Of a stretch of 64,000 nucleotides of DNA, positions 12,728-24,900 are shown one piece after another. Each line of letters opens with the position of its first letter. Position 1 is the stretch's first letter. The DNA is from Carex sylvatica (lineage: Eukaryota > Streptophyta > Magnoliopsida > Poales > Cyperaceae). Under the pieces are notes generated by a model. That model saw only the letters and a list, made by a program, of their open reading frames with translations. It was not told the origin of the DNA and ran no database searches. The DNA lies in assembly GCA_964058845.1 (NCBI GenBank), contig CAXKVR010000273.1, positions 124,001-188,000 of the forward strand, in the 5' to 3' direction. Position numbers and translations under genes: made by a program.

Positions 12728-13081
12728 AAACGATCTATTTTAATTTGTGCTCATATCTCTAGTTTCGAAGTCCAAATAGCCAATCCAAACTGTTAGATGT
12801 TTAATCTATATTAAAATGTGCTTGGAACCCAAGTTTTACATTTTTTGGAATTTTTTTACTATTTATTAAGATGGTTTAAAAATCGATGTTTTTATTAAAA
12901 TTCTGCATCATTAAAAAACAGCAATATTCAAACCATCTTAATAAATAGTAAAAAAATTCCAAAAAATGTAAAATTTGGTCTCTAAGCACATCTTAATATA
13001 TAGATCGCATCTAACTGTTCGGATTAACTGTTTTGACTTTGAAAACAGAGATAAAAGATAGGGTGCATTTGAACGTTCCTC
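12728..13081. mobile_element. Fold-back element FB4, chimeric outer arms
   Basis: The left arm is the FB3 kind (TTTTAATTTGTGCTCATATC, TAGTTTCGAAGTCC), and the core and A2 loop are like FB3. The right outer arm is different (AGATAGGGTGCATTTGAACG, then TTCCTC) and ends next to a TA/GA microsatellite. It cannot form a hairpin beyond the core. Confidence 0.75.
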
Positions 13082-13118
<37 letters not shown>

Positions 13119-13122
<4 letters not shown>

Positions 13123-13539
13123 TAGGCTAAAATGAGTCATGGAGTAAAATGAGTTTGTGCTCCATGGCACTATATTTTTATTTTGTAAATTCAAACGACC
13201 GATTTGAACTGCTCAACATGATCTCCATATTGAAATGTGCTTGGAGACCAAATTTTACATTTTTTAAATTTGTTTACTTTATATTAAGCCACTTTTAAAA
13301 TCGTTGATCCAATGGTCCAGAAATTTTTACTTTTTTTACTGTTCACAGCAAAACAACAATTTTTAAAATTGCTTAATAAATAGTAAAAAAATTCCAAAAA
13401 ATATATAATTTAGTTTCCAAGCACATTTCAATATGAAAAACATGTTGGAAGGTTCAAATCGGTTGTTTGGATTTTCAAAATGAAAATATAGCATGGAGTA
13501 CAAACGCATTTTACTCCATTGCTCACCCAAGTCAACCTC
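13119..13539. mobile_element. Fold-back element FB5 (type A core, distinct outer arm)
   Basis: The outer arms pair through GGAGTAAAATGAGTTTGTGC and its partner GTACAAACGCATTTTACTCC. The inner core is GGAGACCAAATTTTACAT ... TTAAGCCAC. The left end lies in a GA repeat; the right end CAACCTC meets a TA repeat. Confidence 0.75.
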
Positions 13540-13577
13540 TATATATACATACATACATACATATATATATATATATA

Positions 13578-14010
13578 GGTTGGCTACTATGCTTATATAA
13601 GCATATCTCCACATATACTTATAACTCATTTTTGTGTTTCCAATGTCCAAATGGTCGATGTGATCTCTATATTGAAATGTGCTTGGAGACCAAATTTTAT
13701 ATTTTTCTGAATTTTTTACTATTTATTAAGCCAATTTGAAAATCTCTGATCCAACGGTGGCTTCTGATTTTATTGTTTTGTTAAGCCACCGTTGGATCAG
13801 CGATTTTCAAAGTGGCTTAATAAATAGTACAAAAATTCAGAAAAATATAAAATTTGGTCTTCAAACACATTTCAATATAGAGATCACATCTAACGGTTCA
13901 GATTGACTATTTGGACATTGAAAACACAAAAATGAGTTATAAGCATATGTGGGGATATGCTTATATAAGCATATGTGGGGATATGCTTATATAAGCATAA
14001 TAGCCAACCT
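13578..14010. mobile_element. Fold-back element FB6 (GGTTGGCTACTATGC arms, loop A1)
   Basis: Complete hairpin. The left end GGTTGGCTACTATGCTTAT is complementary to the right end ATAAGCATAATAGCCAACC. The right arm contains an extra copy of the unit AAGCATATGTGGGGATATGC. Core and loop are nearly identical to FB2 and FB9. Flanks are CATA/TA repeats on the left and a GT repeat on the right. Confidence 0.85.
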
Positions 14011-17000
14011 GTATGTGTGTGTGTCGCCAAAATATTGTCCTTATTTTACAGAGAAATTTAGATATATATCTATCATCACTTTTTGAATTAGATATTTCTT
14101 CATCAAAACTTCAAAACTAATTATTTTCTCATTTAAATGTAACTATATCATAAATATACCTATTACTTATTTAAATCAATTAAAATACTAATTGATAAAA
14201 AAAAAAAAAAAGTTCGACGGATATGCCCATTTTGATTCAATCACTGTTATGTTTCTCATTAAATATGACAGATGGGACTCCATTTTTATCTATCACTGCA
14301 AAACGACCCCCTTGTCCCGATTCATCTCTTCCTCTCAATATTTATCTTCCTAAACTTGAAGTTCATGAACCTCTTGAATTGGCTTCCTGGCTCATGGAAC
14401 ATCGAGCTCATCCTGAATGGGATCTCCTTTTTCCTAATTAGTCGCCAAAGAAAAAAAAAAAGAATAGACATTTGCAAATGAGAAGAAGGAAAAGAGAACG
14501 GCAGCGAAAATTTCGAGTTTTAGTGAAAATCTGAACGTTTCAATCGACTTTGTCCTCTCCTGAAAAAAAATTTTGCCCCCCTCCGAATGTTCGATTTGTA
14601 ATTTAGGTTAAATTTAGAGTTAAAATTAAAATAAATTTCTTAATTATGATTGGTAATTAGAATTATATGTTAGAGAATAATCAGAAATCACAAGTCAGAG
14701 TATTGAAAAGTATAAGTTAAAGTATTATTTTTTTATCGAGTATCTAATTAGTTAATGGGTTTGAACTGATTAGCTATTTAAACTCAATTTGATTTTTTTT
14801 TTTGCTCCCCCAATGAAAATTATGGATCCGCCCCTGTTTGTTTGGGCAACACATCATTTAAAAATAATTTTACTTAATAATAAAATGGTTTTTTATTTAA
14901 ACATAAGGGCATAATTGTCATTTTATTAATTATTAATATTAATCAATGTTTTTAATTGTTTAATTGAGTAATGAGTATATTTATAATATAGTTATATTTT
15001 GATGGACAAATATTTAATTAAAGAAGTTATAATGGGTATATATCTAATTAAAATTTTCTATTTTCTATTTGTTGAAAAAATATTTTTTTTCTCGGTTGTA
15101 GCAAAATCACTCTAATAGAGCATTATTGTCAGATGCCCAAATTTTGTATGAGGAATTCTGAAAATGTGATTGGTGTTGAAAATTTTGAAATATTTATACA
15201 TAATTAGCACATGATAATGTACTATTGTAGGACGAACTCGGAACGATTTTGATTTGAATGATTGTTAGCATGCCCCTCCTAATGTTTAGGTCAGATTAAT
15301 TAATTGGCCCAAAACAACTAGTAACTTCCATCAAAATAAATAAACACAATAATAAAGTTTTAAATATAAATGATATATACAAATATATATTAAATTAGGG
15401 TTGGAACCCACAATTCTGTGTCAGATCCTCTAAGATCAAATTAGACTGCACTCTTTGCTATAGAGGAAAAAAAAACAGTTATCAACAAAATTTTATATTT
15501 AATCATCATATGTAGATCCTCAATATTTATAAATATAACAATACATTTCACAAGTTATTTTAATTTGTTTTTAAAATCTACAAACTTAAATACATTAATT
15601 TATAGATCATGACACATAATATATTTATGCACATACATACGTCTAAATTGGTTAATTTATTTGAGAAATATACAACCAGTAGCTAACTTATCAGAATTAA
15701 AATATTTGTGTTCTCTACAATTTAGATGTATACAAAAGTGTATCGAATCTAACATAATATAAAAACATTTCTATTATTAATCAAGTAATTAATGTTAACA
15801 AAATTATATTTAAGAAATATACATTTATAATTCTAGTTTTGAATTTAAAAAAAATTAGTCCTTATGTATACACACTCTCTGTGATCACACTTATATATGC
15901 GTGCCTCTCCCTTCCAAACTCATGCTCTTAATATTCCGAAGCTATTAATTTGGGGGCCATGTGATCAAAAGGGAAAGAGAAACAGTTAATTTGGCCGCTT
16001 TAATCTGACGAGACCAGCCGTCAAGAGCAATTATATATTCTATGAAACAGTTCCTACAAGGACCAGGCTAAAGGAAGGGCGAGTGAGCTAGGTATACTTC
16101 TGCAAATAAGAAGCCCCTTAATTGTGTAATTAATTAATTTAACATACTATTTATTGTACGTAACGTAATTATGGCCAACGATATATGCAACTTTGATGAG
16201 ACTTGTCAATTAATGCTTAATGTACAAGTCTGATAGAGATGTACTTTTTGTCCGCGCATACATAAATTAAATACCTTGACAGTTGATTTGATTCTACTCA
16301 GATATATAAATTTAATAATATTAAACAATAACTTGTGTTTTTATCATGCCGTTATTTTTTTGATAAATTTAAGAATACTTAAATTCAAATAAGAAAATAA
16401 AACCTTTAAATATGATTCATATCATATATATCCATTATGTACATATAAAAAATTACCTCATTTCAGATTCATTTTGATGGATATTAAAAGCATAAGAAAA
16501 TAATATCATAAGTATTAATATTAGTAGAGTTCTTGAAATGCATAATCTGTTAAAAAAAAAAAAACTAAAATGTAACATTGTTTTGTATGTACATTAAAAA
16601 GTGATATAAATGAAAGTTGATGAACCTCATTTTCTTGTACTGTTTTGCCCAAAATTACTTAAATTATTTTTCAGTATTATACACCAATCACCAACATGTT
16701 TTAGGAATGAACCATTTCACAACATAGCTAGCTTAAGCCATGTCACTACAAAAAGATTGCTAGTCACTGGCTAGATCAATTGACCTGTTGCCACAGGTCA
16801 GCATGCACACGTGTTAATTGTTTTTTATTCATATTTCTATGAGCAGGAGTAAAAAGAAAATTTGGGCCCTAGTGCAATTAATGATGAATTGATGATTGAC
16901 ATCAATTGGAACCATTTACCAAACAGAATTTAGAGGTCAGTTCTAATATATTTTGCTTCATTTAGCAAACCGAATCAAATCAATACTGATATATATGCAT

Positions 17001-17157
17001 GGTACCATTTACCAAACCAAATCAAATCATTGAAACAAATAATTCAAATTATTGCAAGCTAGCTAGCTCTCTTATTAATATCATTGCTATCGATCTGACA
17101 ATTGATCTCTACCTGCGGGTTGCATTGAGAAATTAAGAAACTTTTTTGTCTTGGAAT

Positions 17158-17198
<41 letters not shown>

Positions 17199-18415
17199 TT
17201 GAAGCTTCAATTAATTGATATTATAGATGCTATCTGGTTTGTGAAAGATAAAATTGTTTGTTAATTTCGGCCTAGTTGGTCTAGTACCTAGTCGTCTAGG
17301 AGACGAGGATATATAAGTGCAATGGAGACATTTATTTCATGATTCAACTAACCATCAAAATAAATGCCCAGCGGAGGTATTATAAACTATAAAGTACAAG
17401 TACACATGACCAATTGTCCTATATATATCTAGAAAAGGACCTTCTACAGTAAAATGATACACTTCTATATTAATGTCCAGCATTATATTTATTGATGGGA
17501 ATAATTGCATGCCTGTCCCAAATCAACAATCTGCATAATCAAGCATCAATTTATCGTGAATATGAAGAAATTACACATATTATACTTCTGGGTCACTCGA
17601 TTGGATAAATATAATGATATATTGTAGTTATCATCCCTAAACAATTATTGTATACTACAAAACACGACTTTCATAAAAAAAACATATTGTTTTCTGGCGC
17701 ACAAATCTACCGCTACAGTATTTGTTGGCTTTAAAAAAAGTAATAGTGGAATCTAGATTTATTATTATTATAAAACAAATACAACAAGTTCAATTATTGG
17801 AGGGTGTGTGTATATACATTTATTTCAAGTATATATTGTTTCCATTCTAGACCATGAAATAGGTGATGTCTCAATCCGACAAGACTATTTATGATCCATG
17901 TATGTGTATAAATATATTTAATTTTCTTTTGTTTGTCATGTACAAAAGAAACACACCCGCATTAGGAGACAACATACTTTCTCATTGCTCATGAAGTCAA
18001 GTATCTATCACGTACGTACTTCAGCATTGTATCTTTTATAAAGTAGTATTCCATGAAGGGATTGATCATTGATGTGGAGAGGTATAGATTGAGAAAGATA
18101 GAGGAAGGGAGAGAGAGAGAGACGGATCGATGCTACGTCGCTATAAGGTTAGATAGAAAGTAACGAGATCCCAGTAATAGGCCCCATAATCTCCTCAATT
18201 TTGTCGGGCTCTCACCACAGTAGTACAGTTCATAATAGCTACCTTCTAGAGTACAAATAACATGGTGTGAGAAAGAGGTCAGAGAGAGAAAGAACACACA
18301 CACCATTGGAAGGGAAGAGACCCCTCCAACCAACCAGCCAGAAAAAAAAAAAGAGAAAGACAACAGAGAAAAGAGATAGAAAAAGGTGTCACAAAGGGAA
18401 GACAGATAGATAAAA
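14011..18415. other. AT-rich non-coding DNA upstream of the MYB gene
   Basis: No convincing gene on either strand; short ORFs such as 14,223-14,441 have no recognisable motif. Contents are A/T runs, a TA microsatellite (17,165-17,193), two copies of the phrase ATTTACCAAACAGAATT / ATTTACCAAACCAAATC (16,914 and 17,009), and a GA-rich strip (18,090-18,125) in what is probably the MYB 5' leader. The MYB promoter should lie in the last 1-2 kb; no TATA position can be assigned safely. Confidence 0.5.
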
Positions 18416-19979
18416 ATGGGGCAGCACTCATGCTGTAATCAACAGAAGGTGAAAAGAGGCTTATGGTCACCTGAGGAGGATGAGAAACTGATTAAATACA
18501 TCACAACCCATGGCTATGGCTGCTGGAGTGAGGTCCCAGAGAAAGCTGGTAATTAATTAGTAATTTTTCTATTCGTTCCTCCAAAATGTAAATAATTGTT
18601 TTACCTATTTTGTTATGCTAATTTTCAATCTTTCTAAGCTAACTCAGCGAAGCAAATTCCCTGCAAGGCGAGGCAAACATTTAGCAAGCAATGATAAAAT
18701 TATTGTTACAAAAAAAAAATACTTAAAAGTGAATCTTAAAATACATGTGGCTTGTAATCGTGACACAATCAAGATATCCATCCAATTATACTAGCTAGTT
18801 TGATGAATATCTGTCACATAGAGATTGCTACATTTTGATCGACAGCTTGATTTATTTGAGTTTCATTTCGCTTTTTTTTTCTCTTTCTGAAATGTGTGAA
18901 ATACATATAGGTCTTCAAAGATGTGGCAAAAGCTGTCGTTTAAGGTGGATAAATTATCTGAGACCTGACATCAGGCGTGGGAGATTCAGTGCTGAGGAGG
19001 AGAAGTTGATCATAAACCTTCATGCCATCGTTGGAAATAGGTTAATCATCAAGACCCTTTTTTTGAATTTATTGTCATCTTATTTGTTCTCTTTAGATTC
19101 TTCTGGTGTCGCTTATGTTTGAATGACAGTGAATCCTTGCTTTTATTTTTTGTAACTTGGTAGCCACTACCAAGCAATTTCAAAAAAAAAGACAGTGAAT
19201 CCTTGCCAATTTTGGTTTATAATTAATTTTTTATCTTAAATGATAAAACTGGATGCATTTGTAACGGCAATTGAATTCACCATAAAGCTTATATCGATTA
19301 TTCACCGATGAACTTCTGCAGATGGGCCCATATCGCAAGCCATTTACCTGGTCGTACAGACAATGAGATAAAGAACTATTGGAACTCATGGATAAAAAAG
19401 AAGATCAAGAAATCCAGCACGCAACCATCGGTAACTCCTACTCAGGACCTATTCCAATCAGGCTTCAACCCGATCGACCAACTCGATGCTATAGTTAACC
19501 AAAACCTAGCTCAACAAAACCTAACACCTAAACCAGCTTCTGGCTCGATCTTTCTCTCTCAGGCACCATTCTTCTCTTTTGATGCTAGTCTTGGAAGTAG
19601 CTGCGACAGCAACAATGCAAGTGGTCACACAAGAGATCATGATCTAGCACAAGATGTGCAAGCCTTAACTAGTTGCAAGATTTGGGGCAACAGCATTCCA
19701 CCTGCTGCCAATTTTGCAAGTGCAATTGATCCAAATTACTTGCCTCCCTTGGTTGATAGTATGAGCATTGGTCATTTGGTTACCATGGAAGAAGGGGAGA
19801 TGAGTGTTGGAGACTGCTACGAGAAGCATCAAAATTCAACTGACTGGGGGGACCCACATAATTACAACGGGCTTCTTATGTGGGACCAAATACAAGGTGA
19901 CCTTGAAGAAGAAGAAATTCAAATACAAGGTGCGTCTACCTTAGACACTACATTAACCTCATTCCCTAATTCCCTATGA
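18416..19979 (+). CDS. MYB26: R2R3-MYB transcription factor, MYB26/MYB67 clade
   Basis: Three exons, 18,416-18,548, 18,911-19,040 and 19,322-19,979, join into a 306-residue protein. The introns fall at the two classic R2R3-MYB positions (after the first base of Gly45 and inside Arg88). R2 has Trp17, Trp37 and Trp57; R3 has Phe70, Trp89 and Trp108. The N-terminus [20 protein letters not shown] and the R3 text [14 protein letters not shown] / [20 protein letters not shown] match, from memory, the MYB26/MYB67 group. Arabidopsis MYB26 (MALE STERILE 35) switches on secondary wall thickening in the anther endothecium. The C-terminal 190 residues are variable and end in an acidic patch ([11 protein letters not shown]), a plausible activation region. 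Nuclear DNA binding is expected. The gene appears intact and stands alone between non-coding stretches. Confidence 0.93.
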
Positions 19980-21096
19980 TCAAATAAATCTAGCTTTCTT
20001 ATCTAACTTTGGTGTGTGTTACCTGAAAAATGTGTGTTAAGAGCCTTCAAGAAGATGGAGATCGAATACATATAAATTATTGAGTGGGTTATATCTTCCT
20101 TTATTTTTGTTTTCTTTTTTAATTTCTGTGTGGAATGGGGTTCTGTGTGAATGGATTTTTGTATATATGTAAAAGAAAAGAAAAAAAGTTATGGAATCTG
20201 TATGCATGCAAGCGTGCATGCATGAGGAAAGGTTTGGGTGACCTGGATATTTGTTTTTTATACATATTGGAGAAAATAACAGAAAAAAGCATCATGGGAA
20301 AGTTTGGATTTTTCTGTTTGTTGTTGAGTTCATTTTGCCTCTTTCAAAAAGTGAAAACTTCTTCTCTGCCGTCTAGCTTATCCTCCTTTCATAAGCATTA
20401 AATTGTTGCTAATGGTTTTTCATAATCAGATAAAATATAACCGGGACCGAGGTGCAAACTGCAAAGTAATAGGATAGTATATGTAGAGGGCCTATGGGCC
20501 AATTATTGAGTACACCATTGAAGGCCTTCGATCGATATGTATTGATACAAAGTAAATTATACATTTTAAAGATTCGATAAAAATGGCGAGGGGATTACTA
20601 AAACGTCTCATGTGGTGAATTTTTTACTCAAACTATAATTGGTCCTACCGAAGTAAAAAGATATTACATAAGGTATATAAAATACATAAAACCTTTCTGA
20701 TCTCCTCTCTTTCGGCTAAAATTTAGAAGTGTAAGGGATATGAAAGTAGAGGGTGATGCGATAAGTAATAAAAATAATGACTATTGCCGAGCTAGGTTAA
20801 GCCGATATATTGCTATTTCTAAACGTATTGCTATTACCGACGGAAATATCCACAAGGATACTGATATCATTAAACATTTTTATCCTCACAGGTAAAAGCA
20901 CATTCTTGTAGTATGTGTGATGAAAGAACATCCAAGGTTAATGGACAAATGAAAATGTGAGGAATGCCGTTCTGGGAATAGCGTTCCCAGCGCACATCGT
21001 GTAGTTAAGGCCACATCAGTAGATAAATATCTTGATATCGTAAGAGTATGAGACTTTAAATAATTGTTCTAACTTCTAAGATTATTTGATCCCTCC
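19980..21096. other. Non-coding DNA downstream of the MYB gene
   Basis: The MYB 3' untranslated region presumably lies in the first few hundred bases. A short inverted word GCATGCATGCAAGCGTGCATGC sits near 20,200. No gene is supported. Confidence 0.5.
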
Positions 21097-21272
21097 ATTA
21101 CTGACAACAAATGGAGAATATAAACCTGAGAAAACTTGATCGAGAAGGTCGAGGGCCTTCAACTTGGGAACGCTATCCTCCGCACATTACTGACAACAAA
21201 TGGAGAATATAAACCTGAGAAAACTTGATCGAGAAGGTCGAAGGCCTTCAACTTGGGAACGCTATCCTTTGC
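21097..21272. repeat. 89-bp tandem duplication
   Basis: The unit beginning ATTACTGACAACAAATGGAG occurs at 21,097-21,185 and again from 21,186 with a period of 89 bases. The copies differ by one substitution (GAGGGC/GAAGGC) before they diverge at CTCCGCAC versus CTTTGCGG, so the duplication is recent. Confidence 0.9.
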
Positions 21273-21273
21273 G

Positions 21274-21372
21274 GAGTACCTCTGCGAAGCTGTGCGGAGC
21301 TTTTAATCTGGTCCGTTTGTTTTGATCGGACGGACCAGATTAAAAGAACTGCAGAAAATACTCCGCATACTC
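21274..21372. repeat. Small hairpin (group C MITE-like)
   Basis: CTTTTAATCTGGTCCG (21,299) pairs with CGGACCAGATTAAAAG (21,334) around GATCGGA. The outer words GCGGAGTACCTCTGC and GCAGAAAATACTCCGC also pair. The central GATCGGACGG motif recurs in the hairpin at 43,046. Confidence 0.65.
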
Positions 21373-21982
21373 TCCCCTTCAACTTGTGGCAAAATTTAGT
21401 TGCACGAGCACTATGCTGAAAGGGATAATGGATGATCTTAAATTTTTGGTAAAAGTTGGGATGACAGAGACTCGATTTTGCTTTGGTTATTCCTCCATTT
21501 CAATTTTAATCTAAGACTTTGCTACGACTTTTACACTGCTTTTTTTCATTTTTCTTCTTTGCTTTGTTTTATGGTTTTGTATATGGTAAAAGGCTAGGCT
21601 AGGGTTTTGACACATTTTAAGTAATTATGGATCTCTAATCCTTAATTGAGGAGGTTAGCTACCTCCTCACGTACAGATTTTTTTATAACAGTTTCTAGAT
21701 AGCGCCTTTTCCCCATTTTGTAACCTATCCGATAATATTGCACTTGCTGAAGAGAACGATGGAAAAAGAAAGTGTAAATTAACTAACACTTAAGAGGTTC
21801 AAGACACCAAGTTGATAGACCCGAAAAGAAAAAAAGAAAAAAGAAAAAAAAAAAGATTTATTTTGAAGGAGGGTACCAATGCCACAAACTTTGGTGTCAA
21901 CACTTTGTTGATACAACTAACCCTGCAACACGACTCTCTTGATGATTCTAACAAATAAGGATTCAATTTCTAATAGAAAGCT

Positions 21983-24900
21983 TCAATTCTTTGAAACCTT
22001 ACTTCTTCGGCCTTTACCTCTGTTTCCAATCTTTGGTAAAGCCTCCTCCACATCAGCTTTCTAAAATCAAACAGTTAAATACGGAGAATTAATGTATTTA
22101 CATGATACACAATAAACTAACCAATCATCCACTTTAAAAAACCTAAGAGATATCTCCTAGTTTTTTTCTTTTTCTCAGATATTTTCTAAACTGACAGCAA
22201 GATCTTATGCAAATCTAATGGTATCACACTTGTGAAAAACGAATAAGAACGGATTTAAAAAATAAAGAAAGAGAGTCCAAACTGACTTGTGATCGGATAA
22301 GTGACCTCAGCTCTCTGACTCTTCTCACATTTTTTTGGGTCCCAGTAGTATTTGACGACTCATTCTTTTCTGATACCTTTTCACCAGCATCTGCAAACAT
22401 AGCATGTCTAAATTTTTTAAAGAAACAAAATAAAAAAGAAATATCTTCGCCGATTTTGATAAAAAAATTGGTAATAAATAACAGCCATTATTCAGCAACA
22501 AGGCTCAGACCTCAGTTATAGGACAGGTACAATTTATTTAATAAGCAATATTGGTAACTACTGTGCCACTAAAAGAATTTACAGGCACAGTAGAAACTCC
22601 AAGGAAGAAATCCTTCATTTGCCTTTTAGCAAGAGAGATCTCTCCAAGGTGATGTTGCATATGCAAAGAAATAATGATTTAATAATAGTAACAATAAAAG
22701 CTCACCAGTGCGGCCAGCTGACTCGTTGAGTACTAGTGCATTTTTGGCAACCATAGATTTTGTTACGATAACAGTACACTTGGTATCAGAGATAACTGCT
22801 TCAGCTTTGTGCTTTTTCGAAGCCTTCTCATTCTTCAAAGAGGCATACAATTTTGAAGAAATAGCCTCAGCTTTCCTCTTCCCCAAAGCCTTCCTAGTAG
22901 TTCCTTCTCTTTCTCTCTGTAACTCATCTATCCTTTCCTGAGATTATTATGCCAAAAAAATAATAAAAGTTAAGCAGTTCTCGCTATTTTTGGGCACTCA
23001 TGCTCACTAGCATCGACTTGGTAAGGCTATTATACTGGTAATAATTGGTAGATAAATAGCTACAGCTGACAAAATTTGACCTGACAGAACCTCAAAATTC
23101 GGGGAAGTTAAACTACCTGAAACCTACAAGACGTAACATGATAGACCCAACCCCACTCCACCTCCCGCCCAAAAAAAGATAGAAAGAAAGAACTCCCCCA
23201 ACCAAGAACCTGCTTCCAACCTTAAAAACCAGCACAAGCACTGAAATAACAGAGGAAAAAACTGCAATTATAACACTAGCAACATAACTGATAAATAGAC
23301 CTAACACTATGGGTTTTGAAACTGGAACTGAAGTCCTAATGTCTTAAAAAAATATAAATTAGAAAGATACCTTCAGTAGTTCATTCAGCTTCAAGGACTC
23401 ATCAAGCTTCCTCTGAGTACGGGCCTCAGACCTTGTTAGGATATTGCACCTTGATTTCAATTTTCTGGTTTCACTGAAAAAACAACAATCACAAGTAAAT
23501 TATAGTTTTGACTTATTATTTGACTGCTGCTATGGCACCCACCACCTCCAACCCCAAGTGTTGTTCTTTTGACATTTCTACCCATTAAAAGGTGTCCACT
23601 TGTTCTTTTTTTCCCTTTTTCCTTATATTATGTGAATGCATCTCTTAAACAAGAGTATTGTAGTAACCTGACAGAAAGGACTGTGCATCTTGACACTAAA
23701 GGTATACATACCAGAATGAACAGATCTACTGAGTACAACCAGTACATCAAATTATAAATTCTTGTGCCATCAAGAAATAGAGGTTCCATGAAAATCGAGA
23801 TATAATATGTAAATATCTTAAAAGGTGTATGGTAGAACTGCAACATGCACATTTTGGGGCTCCAATAGAAGTTCAATTGTAATGTGCAAGTAGTTAGTAA
23901 GACTACAAATCAAGAGCAGAAAGTTCTTTAGAGAGAAACATAGCAAGTCATGCAGTAGAACTACAACAACTTGTAACATACGAATTAAGAGCAGAAAGAT
24001 CTTTAGAGAGAGACGAGTTCTTGTTTTTGAGATTGCTACACTCTGATGTTTTCTTTGCCAATTCCTAAAATATGTAAACAGAAAAAATAATTAGAAAAAA
24101 CAATAAAACTGAGACATATAAATTCAAAATTACTACAAACATGGAGGGGTTTACTGTTATTTTCTCCGTATGGAGCTGCTCCTGCCTAGTTAACTCACAT
24201 AACAAGGTTACTTCCCTGTCAGCTGATTCCCTAAACAATCTGTTCACCTGGTGAGAAGTTAACCAAAAAAAAAAAATATATCAACTAAGAGAAATCTCAA
24301 TAGTATTGAAAGATTCATTAATAAATGATCATCAGTATCAGAATACAGATTTTAATGACCTTGATTATTTGAGCACAATATTACCCAATTTAATTCCTAA
24401 ATCACCAATTATTTTACAGTTGATTCAAGTAAAAATTGAAGGTACCAGAAACCACAATTTCAACTAGTTCCTTGCCCTACTTTGCCAGTAAACAAATGAA
24501 CTTCCACTGAACAAGAGTAGAGATTACAAATGTCCCACCAACACAAAAGCTTACAATGATCTATCTCAATTTCTCTCAGAAGGAAGTTCTCTTTTGTTTT
24601 CCCAACAAAAAGAAGCAAAAAAGAACAGCACATACAACAAACAAAGAACCTTAGAAGTAGCTTTTGTGCACAAAAATGAAAAACAATATGTTGCAATATG
24701 CAAAACTATTATAGCCATATAGAATTGGTAATATAGAAGCATCTATATTGGAAGTGGAAAGTAGCCAATATGGGTACCTCGAGCACTACAATGTTGAAGT
24801 TAGAAATATCACTAGATACAGTATCAATACACCTACACCAAAATATTGCACTGCAAGACATAGTAGCTCCATAATAAGAAAAACTATTTTAGGTTATAAT

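Noticed and set aside
14223..14481. Two overlapping ORFs of about 70 residues
   Set aside because: No motif, no splice context, and different frames equally open; likely chance.
22708..22941. Plus-strand ORF of 77 residues
   Set aside because: Antisense shadow of exon 6 of the short TRAIP gene.
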